Shown in pieces: positions 55,301 to 63,268 of a stretch of DNA of 64,000 nt. The notes beneath the pieces were generated by a model. That model did not search any database. It was not told where the DNA came from and worked only from the letters and a program-made list of their open reading frames with translations. Source of the DNA: Mageeibacillus indolicus UPII9-5 (lineage in GTDB: Bacteria; Bacillota; Clostridia; Saccharofermentanales; Fastidiosipilaceae); assembly GCF_000025225.2 (NCBI RefSeq), contig NC_013895.2:310001-374000 (forward strand), given 5' to 3'. Position 1 is the first letter of the stretch, and every line of letters begins with the position of its first letter. Made by a program: the position numbers and the translations under genes.

Positions 55301-55886
55301 CGACAGCGTTGACCTGTGCGGCAAAATTGATCGTATTGACTTTGCAATGAACAGTGACTTACAACCGACCGGGGAATTCAGAATCGTTGACTATAAATCT
55401 AATCGTAGTGAGCCGAATATATATCATATATATTATGGCTTGGAATTCCAATTGCCTCTTTACATAGCCGCGTATGCAGCCCATCTGCGCCGCCCGACAG
55501 GTGAGGATTTCCAAGACGATGCCGGATATTTTAGCTTAAAGCCAAAAACAGATGTGCCGCAAACTTTTTCCGGTCTGAAGAAAGGATTGAATAAATTGCA
55601 GAAAGAAGGCTTCCCGGTTGAAGCGGTAAGTGATTTGGTAAAAAAAGCGGAGTTTAAAGCCGGCGAATTGGTGGAGGCTTTACGCGGCGGCAGTTTCAAT
55701 CCGCATCCGCGAGTTGCCGACTACAAAGATGAGTTGCCGTGTCGCTACTGTCGGGCCCGCGGAATTTGCGGCAATGATCGCGGCTTACTCAATGCTAATG
55801 TGTGCCGGGTGAGGGTGAAAAAGGTTGCTCCGTCGTCGGCTTCGTCGTCGGCTCCGTCATCGGGAGGAGAGGTGAATGATGGCTGA
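52320..55886 (+). CDS. addB: ATP-dependent nuclease subunit AddB
   Basis: 1188 residues from GTG 52320 (a GTG at 52299 is the alternative). The N-terminal part is a degenerate UvrD-like helicase; the C-terminal part is a PD-(D/E)xK nuclease (RIVDYKSNRSEPNI). Cysteines in AACPYQY and CRYCRARGICG...C match the iron-sulfur cluster of AddB. The first ATP-binding loop is not conserved, as in AddB/RexB. An Asp/Ala/Val-rich insertion (DVEADVDADVKADAAMD) lies near 490-515. With AddA it resects double-strand breaks and recognises Chi. It overlaps addA by 11 bases. Confidence 0.9.
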   Translation: MIEVTLGKNIYQLEDVMLAATRHWQNSVFRGGKDGAVGGNEADGRSGLGVGGKVAGRGFIVVPDNCAFEVEQHYLQLAGKGSLLLAEALGWQHFFLRLADELNVPSANLLDKSGQAALLNRILHAHRDELPFLGKLVNKRGFLHQIQDILLEFRRYNVGAADLCALGKKLVEHPVEGLSEPEKILDWSRLLGLFESEIAENNLPDQKGRLRLLAEWLESAVKSKKARAMAGDTAAELRDEVVLNYICQTNFWFWGIGDDYLLTGDEKRIILALSGLQANLYFYFAAESLTETTRRNLNIAGVVIENEAEMNGFRSSADYCFSSAAIDFVVAELPVRKVRFLPGSVALRSGSPLDVVTVTVPDMTVEAETTIAELLRLHLTENIPWQEMAIICSDESLHEALNLAGQQLGVPLQDAGKLKLSDSPVFTYLNALFDLPRRNWSLPAVLNLLRSGLTGATTDEIDVAENYWLANGLGYTAIFDAKRYNSAATDVEADVDADVKADAAMDAAAALDTGNVLTLNAEPESVADDAAVAWQLVVKHLRPVYEFITALPLELPCREMLDRLNLFFQAVDLTGTLRQRMADAPAGQEILYSKGWQEFFKAARTLRDLQGDVVEQFADLGEILADLLTDLTVNIVPSRLSQVKIGSATEILSANLKVIYVLRADEELSGCSAYSGLLRDSERAALGKLLQINWPGQHQSDYWRNASVWRRLADAASKIYFSRNDGEFESVLQQLASRRQINLLHQVTLADKLSPNDLRYWYPKFRRQDYQPTATGEVITSLNVSADGASENGGADKGWRENGASEKIHSVSRQVVLSDEMKMAALPLTQKLSVSRLEKYAACPYQYLVDYLLMARPREEWNPQVTDVGVLMHGILEKYLPMKLAENETYSMTLARLEQEDLAGRMAEVGEWLDEYIAADSRLRAFRDAGIYSSVTRQVKRRLSRSLPAIWASFLSGAAGEHKIFRPTAYEWAFGLSEAGGSARPPYRLRLSTGDSVDLCGKIDRIDFAMNSDLQPTGEFRIVDYKSNRSEPNIYHIYYGLEFQLPLYIAAYAAHLRRPTGEDFQDDAGYFSLKPKTDVPQTFSGLKKGLNKLQKEGFPVEAVSDLVKKAEFKAGELVEALRGGSFNPHPRVADYKDELPCRYCRARGICGNDRGLLNANVCRVRVKKVAPSSASSSAPSSGGEVNDG

Positions 55887-58800
55887 GATTAATTTTACTG
55901 CCGAACAACAAGCGGTTTTGACTGCTCCAATCGGGAATATTCTGGTTTCCGCCTCGGCCGGCTCCGGTAAAACGGCCGTACTGACGGAGCGTATTTTAGA
56001 ACATTTGCTGAGTGGACAAACTGAGCTAAATCGACTGGTGGTAGTTACTTTTACTGAAGCGGCAGCCAAACAAATGAAAGATAAAATCAGGCGTAAAATT
56101 CTGGCGAAGATTCCGTCATGCTGCCCGGACGAAGCGGCGATATTACAGGATCAGATGGCATATATGCCAGGGGCCGATATCTCCACCATGCATGCGTTTT
56201 GTAAAAAAATAATTAAAGAATTTATATATGTTCTACGAGACGATAAGGGCAATCCGTTGCTCGATACTGAATTCAAAACACTCGACGGAACTGAGGCTGC
56301 TTTACTTTTACAGCAGGCTTTGGACGATGTGCTTAATCAGATTTACGTTGGAATTGATCATGGTGAACTGCCGAAAATTTGCTGGGATTTCGTTGGTTTG
56401 TCGCCTGCCGCGGCGCAAATGGCGTTTTATCGCTTGTTGGATAGCTGTGATTTTAATGGCGATGATGCGGCATTGCGTGAATTGCTGAGTAACAGTTTGA
56501 CTAAGTTGCGTAGTTTACCGCATTACGGAGAGTTTTTGCTGCAAAGTTTGGATGAATATAAGCAAATATGCAAAAATTTCAGTAAAAGTAGGTTCTTGCC
56601 CTTGCTTTTGTTTCACCTGAATACTTTGTTGGTCAGAGCTTATCCGGCAATCCGGCGGTTAGAGAGTATTCTGCAGACGCATGATGTAAGTACGTTGGCC
56701 GCCGCCAAAACTGAGGGGCTGTTGTTCTACGCCAATTCGGGTAGTGCGGCAAAAATTGCGGAAAATTTGCAAAAAGATTTGCAGTTGCGCTCGGTTGCTG
56801 CCGGCAATTTACGGCAGCTCAAGGCGGTCTATGATAAGTTGCAGGACTGGCTCGCAAGTGCACAAGATGATGTAGACGCCGCAAATGAAACGATGAAAGC
56901 AATTCTTAACACGATCGAAGCTGGCCGAAAAAACTGTGCCGCGTTGGCACTGCGGGCCGGCGGAAAAAGTCCCGACAAGGCCGAATTTATTTATTTATAT
57001 CGAACCTTTGCGGCTGAACCGTTGGCGTGGATTAACTCGGCCGAATACAGTGTTACTGAAGCAGAACAAAAAAATTTCGTTTTCCCTGGGGTAAGACCGT
57101 TTGGGGCTGATATGGAGGCGATTGAGGCTGATCTGACTGATATGCTACCCGTTTGGCAGGCTTTGGCGGCTTTGCTGCTGTTTTTGGATCAGACTTACGC
57201 ATCTTATAAACTTAAACAAAACGCTGTGGATTTCGGTGATATGGAGCATTATGCTTTGCGGATTTTAGAAAATCCGGCCGTGCGTGAATATTGTCAAAAT
57301 TTCTATCAGGAGGTTTATGTCGACGAATATCAGGACACCAGTTCTATTCAGGAATCAATTTTGCAGGCCCTGAGTAAAAATAATGTTTTCAGGGTGGGGG
57401 ATATCAAACAGAGTATCTATCGTTTCCGCTATGCTAATCCGGATATTTTTGCCGCGTTGGAGTCTGAACTGGAAATGTCAACGGCACCTGCGGCGGTTCC
57501 GGGAGCGGCACCGGCCGGTAGGCTGCTGCGACTAAATAACAATTATCGATCTGTGCCTAATATTTTAGGCGTGGCCAATTTCGTTTTCAGCCGCTTGATG
57601 AACGGAGAAGACGGAGAAATCGACTATCGAACCAAGCATCAGTTCGTGGCCAAACGGGAAACAACCGCTGATCCGCGAGTCAAGGTTATTTATACGGCGG
57701 ACGGGCGCGGTGATGACCTGAGTGAGGCGGAAAATGAAAGTTTGGCAACCGATGAATTGTTGCGCAAACCTAATTCCGTTACGCTTGAATGTGTAAAGCT
57801 GGTCGATGAATTGCGCAAGGATGCCGCTCAAGGCATTGCTTGGGAAGACGTGGCAATATTGGTGCGACGTAACAATACGGCGGCAGTGATCAGTAAGTGG
57901 CTGGAACGGTATGGGATACCTGTCGAAAAAAATATGCCGCAAGAGTGGTACAAAACGAGCGAGGTTTTGCAAGTCGAAGCTTTGTTGCAACTGATCGACA
58001 ACCGGCGGCAAGACTATCCGTTGTTGGCGGTTCTGCGGTCAAACCTGCATCCGTTCGGATTTACCGAAAATGAACTGGTGGCGATAAGGCTCTATTTCCG
58101 ACAAAATGCATCGCCTGAATTACAATATCGCAGTTATTTTCATACTGCAGTGGAATTTTATCTGGCTGATAGTACTCACGAAATACGGGCCGAGGCTGAA
58201 TCAGCCGTCGCTCCGGACAGCAAGTCTGAAGCTGAACCGGCCGCCGCTCCGGACAGCGATCTAAAGCACCGCCTACGTGAATTTTTCCACTGGTTGGCTA
58301 CATGGCGATCTTTAGCACTTAGCACTTCTGTGCCAAATTTGATTGCGGCTATTTTGCAAAGCATGGATTTGCCGGCAGAAATTAAAGGCGAAGAGCTTGA
58401 AACGCGGCAGCAGGCGTTAGATCTTATGTTGACAACGGCCTATTCATATAACTCTAATTACCGCCACAACCTGCGCGAATATTTAAAATATTTAGAGGAA
58501 ATAAGGCTGCAGGCCATATTGGATAGCGAAAAGAATGCCGGCGGTGGTGTTAAATTGATGACGTATCACGGATCAAAAGGCCTAGAATTCCCCATCGTAT
58601 ATTTGCTTGATTTAGGCTGTGGCCGCAGTGACTGCCCTGCCGCAGATAAGTTTATTATTGATGACAAGTTAGGCTTGGCCGGACTATGGATTGATCCCAA
58701 TGCCGATGACGCTGCTCAAAGCCGCCGGTCAACACCTTTGATGGATGCGGAGATTTTGGCTGAACATAAGGCGGAAAAAGCCGAACAAATAAGATTGCTT

Positions 58801-60222
58801 TATGTGGCCATGACTCGCGCGAAAGACAGTTTACGTATAATTACCGCTTTTGATGAAAAAATTGGCGAGACGGAATGGAAAAAACAGCCGGAATTTTGGC
58901 AGAGTAAAAATGCGGTAGATATTTCTGACGCTGCTGCAGGGCAGATTATGGTTAATCGGACGAAGTCTCATGCCGACATGCTGAATTTGGCTTTTAATTC
59001 TTTGCCCAATATTGATCGGATGCGAGATTTGCTGCTCGCTGCCAAACCGTTTCAGCTTAGTTATGGGGATACTTCGTCCGGCAAAATAGACCTGGCGACC
59101 GCCGGCACTGAAGTTCCGGCAACAGATTGTAGAATTGAATTTGTTTTTTCTCCGGTTGAGGCGTTGGAACCATATATAAAGCCGAATACGCCGGCGAACA
59201 CTAAACCGACAACGGAGGACAAATCGACCGCAGCAGAGGCCATAATCGCGACAGAGCAACAGACAACGGCAGATCAACTGACAACGACAGACACCGTGCG
59301 GGGCCAGTTCGCGGCGGTGGATCAAGCACCAACCCCTTCGAAAACGGTGGATCAAGCATCCGTCCCGTTCACCCTGCCTGCCGACCGACAAGACATTGTT
59401 TTGCAGTATCAACCTGATCCAACTGAAATTCAACCGGCAAAAACCACCGTAACCATTTTATCGCGTGAGTCGGAGCGGAGCGACGAAATTACAACCCGAG
59501 AAATGTCGATGAAACCTGATAGCGATACTTTGATTTTGGATATGAATTTCGATTTACCAGAATGGCCGACAGAGAAGATGACCGGTGCTGAAAGAGGAAC
59601 ATTGCTGCACCGCTGCATGCGAAAGCTAGACTTTACTGCTATGGCCAACGTCACCATGATAACGCCGGCTATGGCCAAGCCTAGCATGGAACAGGTAACT
59701 ATAGAAAAAGTCACTGCCGCCACGTCAACACTGTCCGCTCAAACCTCGCCTGCCGCGGCAATTGACAAGGAACTGGAACGACAATTAACTTATCTGCGCG
59801 AACGCAATATTTTTACCGAGCGTGAATACACTGAGCTTGGCCGCTGGATAGACAAGATCAGACAGTTTTTCTTAAGCGATTTATTTAGAGCTATGCTGAA
59901 GGCCGAGCAAACTGGAGGCAATATTTTCCGTGAGACCCCATTCACTATGAATGTACCTGATGATCCACGGATAGGAACAGATGTTATCGTGCAAGGCCAA
60001 ATTGATTTATGGTTCACCGACGGCCGAAAAAACGCTTTGGTTGATTACAAAACCGACTGCCTGAAAGAGGCCGATCCGGAGCAACAGGACGAAGCTGTCC
60101 GAAAAAGATATGCAGCACAGCTCAATTATTATGCCAAAGCTCTGGAACAGGCGACCGGTTTACCGACAGCGGCAAAAATTATTTGGTTATTGCGCTATGG
60201 ACGGGCGATATATCTGGAATAA
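55876..60222 (+). CDS. addA: ATP-dependent helicase/nuclease subunit AddA
   Basis: 1448 residues; ordinary AddA has 1150-1250. UvrD-type motifs: ASAGSGKTAVLTERI near 30-45, VDEYQDTSSIQESIL, LNNNYRSVPNIL, MTYHGSKGLEFPIVYL and LLYVAMTRAKDSL. The C-terminal nuclease has QGQIDLWF..ALVDYKTD (Asp and Lys of the PD-(D/E)xK site). Two additions explain the length: EAESAVAPDSKSEAEPAAAP near 772-790, and about 130 residues rich in Thr/Ala/Gln before the nuclease (near 1110-1290). It forms the AddAB complex for recombinational repair. GGAGGAGAGGTG precedes the ATG. Confidence 0.95.
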   Translation: MMAEINFTAEQQAVLTAPIGNILVSASAGSGKTAVLTERILEHLLSGQTELNRLVVVTFTEAAAKQMKDKIRRKILAKIPSCCPDEAAILQDQMAYMPGADISTMHAFCKKIIKEFIYVLRDDKGNPLLDTEFKTLDGTEAALLLQQALDDVLNQIYVGIDHGELPKICWDFVGLSPAAAQMAFYRLLDSCDFNGDDAALRELLSNSLTKLRSLPHYGEFLLQSLDEYKQICKNFSKSRFLPLLLFHLNTLLVRAYPAIRRLESILQTHDVSTLAAAKTEGLLFYANSGSAAKIAENLQKDLQLRSVAAGNLRQLKAVYDKLQDWLASAQDDVDAANETMKAILNTIEAGRKNCAALALRAGGKSPDKAEFIYLYRTFAAEPLAWINSAEYSVTEAEQKNFVFPGVRPFGADMEAIEADLTDMLPVWQALAALLLFLDQTYASYKLKQNAVDFGDMEHYALRILENPAVREYCQNFYQEVYVDEYQDTSSIQESILQALSKNNVFRVGDIKQSIYRFRYANPDIFAALESELEMSTAPAAVPGAAPAGRLLRLNNNYRSVPNILGVANFVFSRLMNGEDGEIDYRTKHQFVAKRETTADPRVKVIYTADGRGDDLSEAENESLATDELLRKPNSVTLECVKLVDELRKDAAQGIAWEDVAILVRRNNTAAVISKWLERYGIPVEKNMPQEWYKTSEVLQVEALLQLIDNRRQDYPLLAVLRSNLHPFGFTENELVAIRLYFRQNASPELQYRSYFHTAVEFYLADSTHEIRAEAESAVAPDSKSEAEPAAAPDSDLKHRLREFFHWLATWRSLALSTSVPNLIAAILQSMDLPAEIKGEELETRQQALDLMLTTAYSYNSNYRHNLREYLKYLEEIRLQAILDSEKNAGGGVKLMTYHGSKGLEFPIVYLLDLGCGRSDCPAADKFIIDDKLGLAGLWIDPNADDAAQSRRSTPLMDAEILAEHKAEKAEQIRLLYVAMTRAKDSLRIITAFDEKIGETEWKKQPEFWQSKNAVDISDAAAGQIMVNRTKSHADMLNLAFNSLPNIDRMRDLLLAAKPFQLSYGDTSSGKIDLATAGTEVPATDCRIEFVFSPVEALEPYIKPNTPANTKPTTEDKSTAAEAIIATEQQTTADQLTTTDTVRGQFAAVDQAPTPSKTVDQASVPFTLPADRQDIVLQYQPDPTEIQPAKTTVTILSRESERSDEITTREMSMKPDSDTLILDMNFDLPEWPTEKMTGAERGTLLHRCMRKLDFTAMANVTMITPAMAKPSMEQVTIEKVTAATSTLSAQTSPAAAIDKELERQLTYLRERNIFTEREYTELGRWIDKIRQFFLSDLFRAMLKAEQTGGNIFRETPFTMNVPDDPRIGTDVIVQGQIDLWFTDGRKNALVDYKTDCLKEADPEQQDEAVRKRYAAQLNYYAKALEQATGLPTAAKIIWLLRYGRAIYLE

Positions 60223-60226
60223 ATTT

Positions 60227-60255
60227 TTGAAATAAGATACAATTATACATATTAT
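60227..60255 (+). promoter_or_regulatory. Promoter of the FGGY kinase gene
   Basis: TTGAAA (60227-60232), 17 bases, TATTAT (60250-60255), starting at the end of addA. Confidence 0.65.
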
Positions 60256-60275
60256 ATAAAAGTTCGAGGTGTAGG

Positions 60276-61835
60276 GTGGATTTACCTCAGGTTTTGGTTT
60301 TTGATATAGGTACGCAAAGTACCCGAGCGATGCTGATTAATTCATGCGGCGAGGTTTGTGGGAAGGTGCAAGAGAATCATCATCCCGTTTACGACTCTTT
60401 GTACCCGGAGTGGGCAGAAAAAGATCCGCTCTTTTACTACCGAAATATGATTACCTGCGCCCAAAAATTGGCGAAGGAAAAAGCGGATCTGTGGCCGAAG
60501 ATTCAGGCGATTACTGTGACAGCCATCAGAGATACTGTTGTATGCGTCGACAAAAACGGCCAGCCGTTGCGACCGGCAATTTTGTGGATGGACAAACGAA
60601 AATTTACCGATCTGCCCAAGCTCAATCCAGCATCGCGCTTGATATTCAAAACGTTGGGAATTGAACAGACCGTGAACACCCATTTTCAGCGTTCCGCCTG
60701 CAATTGGATCATGATCAATCAACCGGAAATATGGGCCAAAACCGATAAATTTCTCCTGTTAAGCGGCTTTTTGAATTACCAACTTACCGGAAAAATGAAC
60801 GACGCGGTGGCAAGCACCGTGGGTCACGTCCCTTTTGATGTCAAAACCCGTAGCTGGCAAAGTAAATGGGCTTTGACTAGGCCGGTTTTTGATGTCCCAG
60901 CCGAAAAATTGTGCGATTTGGTTGAAACTTGTGGCAAACTCGGTGGATTGCGCTCGGAAGTGGCAGAATTATTGAACTTACCCTCCGGCACGCCTGTATT
61001 AGCTTCTGGCTCCGATAAAGCCTGCGAAACAATTGGCCTTGGCTGTGTTGACAGCACTTCGGCGGCGATAAGTTTCGGAACTACGGCGAGCATTACAACT
61101 ATCAGTGATAAGTACATTGAGCCGGCACGTTTCATCCCGCCCTTCCCGGCTTTACGACCGGGCTATTATTCCCCAGAAATAGAAATTTTCCGCGGGTATT
61201 GGCTAGTTTCCTGGTTCAAACGCGAGTTCGCCGAAAAAGAGATGCTGCAGGCGGTAAAACTCGGTTGCACGGCGGAAGAACTGCTAAACCGTCGTCTACA
61301 AGAAATTCCTCCCGGCTGCGACGGCCTCATACTGCAGCCATATTTTGCGCCGAATGTTAACATGCCGGTTGCTAAAGGTGCTATAATAGGGTTCTCTTCA
61401 GTTCATACACGCATTCACATTTACCGAGCCATTATAGAGGGAATAAATTTTGCTTTGATCGACGGCATGCATACTTTGGAAAAACGCGGAAATTTAAAGT
61501 TTGAGCGTCTGATGCTTGGTGGCGGTGGATCGCAAAGTGCCGAGATTTGCCAAATTACAGCCAATATGTTTGGTTTGCCTGCCGTGCGCACCCAAACCTT
61601 TGAGGTTTCCGGCATCGGGGCGGCCATGGCTGCTATGATCGGACTTGGTGTGTACAAAGATTTCCCTGCGGCCGGACGAGCGATGGCCAAAATAAAAGAT
61701 ATATTCGAGCCTGATCCCGAGCAGACGGCAATATACGCACGCTTGATGCATGAAATATATGATGAGATTTATCCACGCTTGGCACCATTGTATCAACGCC
61801 TTACGGAGATGAATTTAACCACAAAAAAGGACTAA
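60276..61835 (+). CDS. FGGY-family carbohydrate kinase
   Basis: 519 residues. Actin-like ATPase: FDIGTQSTRAMLI at the N-terminus, LASGSDKACETIGLG in the middle and LMLGGGGSQSAEICQITANMFG (FGGY signature 2) near 410. It resembles xylulokinase/glycerol kinase relatives, but the sugar is not decidable. GTG 60276 follows GAGG by six bases. No transporter or isomerase is adjacent; the next gene is a MarR regulator 280 bases away. Confidence 0.88.
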   Translation: MDLPQVLVFDIGTQSTRAMLINSCGEVCGKVQENHHPVYDSLYPEWAEKDPLFYYRNMITCAQKLAKEKADLWPKIQAITVTAIRDTVVCVDKNGQPLRPAILWMDKRKFTDLPKLNPASRLIFKTLGIEQTVNTHFQRSACNWIMINQPEIWAKTDKFLLLSGFLNYQLTGKMNDAVASTVGHVPFDVKTRSWQSKWALTRPVFDVPAEKLCDLVETCGKLGGLRSEVAELLNLPSGTPVLASGSDKACETIGLGCVDSTSAAISFGTTASITTISDKYIEPARFIPPFPALRPGYYSPEIEIFRGYWLVSWFKREFAEKEMLQAVKLGCTAEELLNRRLQEIPPGCDGLILQPYFAPNVNMPVAKGAIIGFSSVHTRIHIYRAIIEGINFALIDGMHTLEKRGNLKFERLMLGGGGSQSAEICQITANMFGLPAVRTQTFEVSGIGAAMAAMIGLGVYKDFPAAGRAMAKIKDIFEPDPEQTAIYARLMHEIYDEIYPRLAPLYQRLTEMNLTTKKD

Positions 61836-61854
61836 GGAAAGGGGAAGGGTAGCA

Positions 61855-61959
61855 ATGCACAATTTACGGAACAAAAGGACTGAATGCAGTGCCAGGTCGC
61901 GGGCGATCGGGCAAAGAATAAGCATCTGCATCAATGGCTGCACGGTATTGTCCGGATGA
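61855..61959 (+). CDS. Possible 34-residue peptide
   Basis: Begins 19 bases after the kinase stop, with GGAAGGG upstream of the ATG. It starts MHNLRNKRTECSARS and has three cysteines. No family is recognised. The ribosome binding site is the only argument for it; chance is a real alternative. Confidence 0.3.
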   Translation: MHNLRNKRTECSARSRAIGQRISICINGCTVLSG

Positions 61960-62021
61960 ATTATGATTTAAAAGGTGAATTATGATTCGAAAACAGATTT
62001 AATTTGCAACTATAACTGTTG

Positions 62022-62039
62022 CTAACAAGATAGTGTTAG
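62022..62039. promoter_or_regulatory. MarR operator-like palindrome
   Basis: ctaaca (62022-62027) and tgttag (62034-62039) with a six-base spacer, 80 bases before the MarR start and just upstream of a TTGACG -35 (62050-62055). A wider repeat aagatag/ctatctt (62027-62033, 62060-62066) surrounds that -35. Confidence 0.5.
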
Positions 62040-62118
62040 GCGACGGGAATTGACGAACCCTATCTTTTAAATGTAATATATATTATCTGATAAATAACAT
62101 CGTCGATGGAGGCATCAA

Positions 62119-62577
62119 ATGAAAAATAAAATTTATAATGAACAATATATATCGCGCATGGTTTTTGCCTTGGCTCATGAGCTTAGGTGCTATATGATTA
62201 AGCGTTCCAAGAATTTCGTTCACAGCAACACCCAGAGTCGCGTGTTACATTTCATTTTGGCTCAGACCGAGCCAATTTACCAACGTGACATCGAGAAAGA
62301 ATTTTCGATGCGCCCGTCCACGGCAAGTGAACTTTTGAAAAAAATGCAGCATGATGAGCTTATTCGCCGCGAGTATATCGAGGAGGACAATCGCAAAAAG
62401 AAAATCATCCTTTTGCCGAAAGCTCTGAAATACAAGGACGAAGTCGATAAGGACTTATCTGCTTTGGAAGCTTCCTTGGCGCAAGGCCTTACCTCGGACG
62501 AGATTAACGAATTCAGGCGTATTTCCCGCAAGATCTGGAGCAACATGGAGGAAGTGCGGGCAAAGATGGGCATTTGA
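62119..62577 (+). CDS. MarR-family transcriptional regulator
   Basis: 152 residues. The winged helix-turn-helix is in residues about 40-105 (YQRDIEKEFSMRPSTASELLKKMQHDELIRREY, DNRKKKIILLPKA). Helices at both ends form the dimer interface. GGAGG precedes the ATG. The palindrome at 62022-62039 suggests autoregulation. A controlled gene is not next to it: the small genes downstream are separated by a terminator. Confidence 0.88.
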   Translation: MKNKIYNEQYISRMVFALAHELRCYMIKRSKNFVHSNTQSRVLHFILAQTEPIYQRDIEKEFSMRPSTASELLKKMQHDELIRREYIEEDNRKKKIILLPKALKYKDEVDKDLSALEASLAQGLTSDEINEFRRISRKIWSNMEEVRAKMGI

Positions 62578-62619
62578 TGTAGCCCGAGCTCGATAGTTTA
62601 GTCTGAACTTTGGGATATA

Positions 62620-62655
62620 CGGGGGCGATCCGGTTAGGGTTGCCCCGTTTTATTT
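62620..62655 (+). terminator. MarR gene terminator
   Basis: acgggggcgatcc pairs with gggttgccccgt (wobbles included), loop ggtta, followed by TTTTATTT. Confidence 0.85.
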
Positions 62656-62709
62656 AATGAAAATTCTCCCATAACCGAATTTGCCATGGTGAGGTGCCAT
62701 AGAAGGTGA

Positions 62710-62877
62710 GTGGGCGAAAGTTGGGGAATATCCTTAACTAAAGATAAAGTATACGATTGTTTAGGCGTAGAACCGCCCTTTTTAAGGATAATAGATGATA
62801 CGGAAGAAGACTACTTATATCCGTTGGAGAAATTCCGGCGCTTAGATGGATCGGCGATTAGTTCCGGTGAACTATAA
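62710..62877 (+). CDS. 55-residue small protein with DDTEEDYLYP motif
   Basis: From GTG 62710: start MGESWGISLTKDKVYDC, then LRIIDDTEEDYLYPLEKF and a short tail. The pattern (LTK-KVY, then a DxxEDYLYP-F) is common in short bacterial proteins often found near toxin, phage or nuclease loci; their role is mostly unknown. The ribosome binding site (GAAGG three bases before GTG) is poor, so the gene could be a fragment. The same frame continues after the stop codon into toxin-like residues. Confidence 0.5.
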   Translation: MGESWGISLTKDKVYDCLGVEPPFLRIIDDTEEDYLYPLEKFRRLDGSAISSGEL

Positions 62878-62964
62878 AAATGTGCAGGGGGACAGGCAGC
62901 TAGAGAACAACAAATATGGGATGAGCAAAAAAAAGACTGGGTGAAACTTAATGAAAAAAATTAG
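62878..62964 (+). pseudogene. Possible C-terminal fragment of a polymorphic toxin
   Basis: In the same frame as the previous small gene and directly after its TAA, 28 sense codons read KCAGGQAAREQQIWDEQKKD and then WVKLNEKN before a TAG. This is amphipathic and coding-like, resembling the last residues of polymorphic toxin or RHS-type C-terminal domains. It has no start of its own. It overlaps the next gene by 14 bases, the typical toxin-immunity spacing. The call is inference from layout and composition. Confidence 0.35.
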
Positions 62965-63238
62965 GTCTTTATTGGAACTTATGCAAAAGAATATAGAAAA
63001 CGGTTACAAATCGGAGCATGCATTTTCGACTTTAATTGAAGACTATATACACGATAATTTCTGGCAAATTAACGAAGAAAATGAAGATGTTGCAACTTAT
63101 CTTAATGATGATGTTTTAGACATTTGTGAGCAAACTGAACTCGGGCTTGAAGGGACACAATTTAGGACGGAGGTTGTTGAGGCATACCATAAATTATTAA
63201 AAATGGCTGAAATGATTGGCGAAGCCGGTGCCCGTTAA
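62951..63238 (+). CDS. Small acidic protein, immunity-like
   Basis: 95 residues, helical and acidic (pI low; IEDYIHDNFWQINEENEDVA). No signal peptide or membrane segment. The form and size resemble immunity proteins to contact or secreted toxins, and it starts inside the end of the toxin-like fragment. No family is recognised. The ribosome binding site is weak (GGGTGA). The adjacent hsdR gene converges on it. Confidence 0.6.
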   Translation: MKKIRSLLELMQKNIENGYKSEHAFSTLIEDYIHDNFWQINEENEDVATYLNDDVLDICEQTELGLEGTQFRTEVVEAYHKLLKMAEMIGEAGAR

Positions 63239-63268
63239 TGCAGAAGGCCTTACTCGTTTTCTTAGCAT

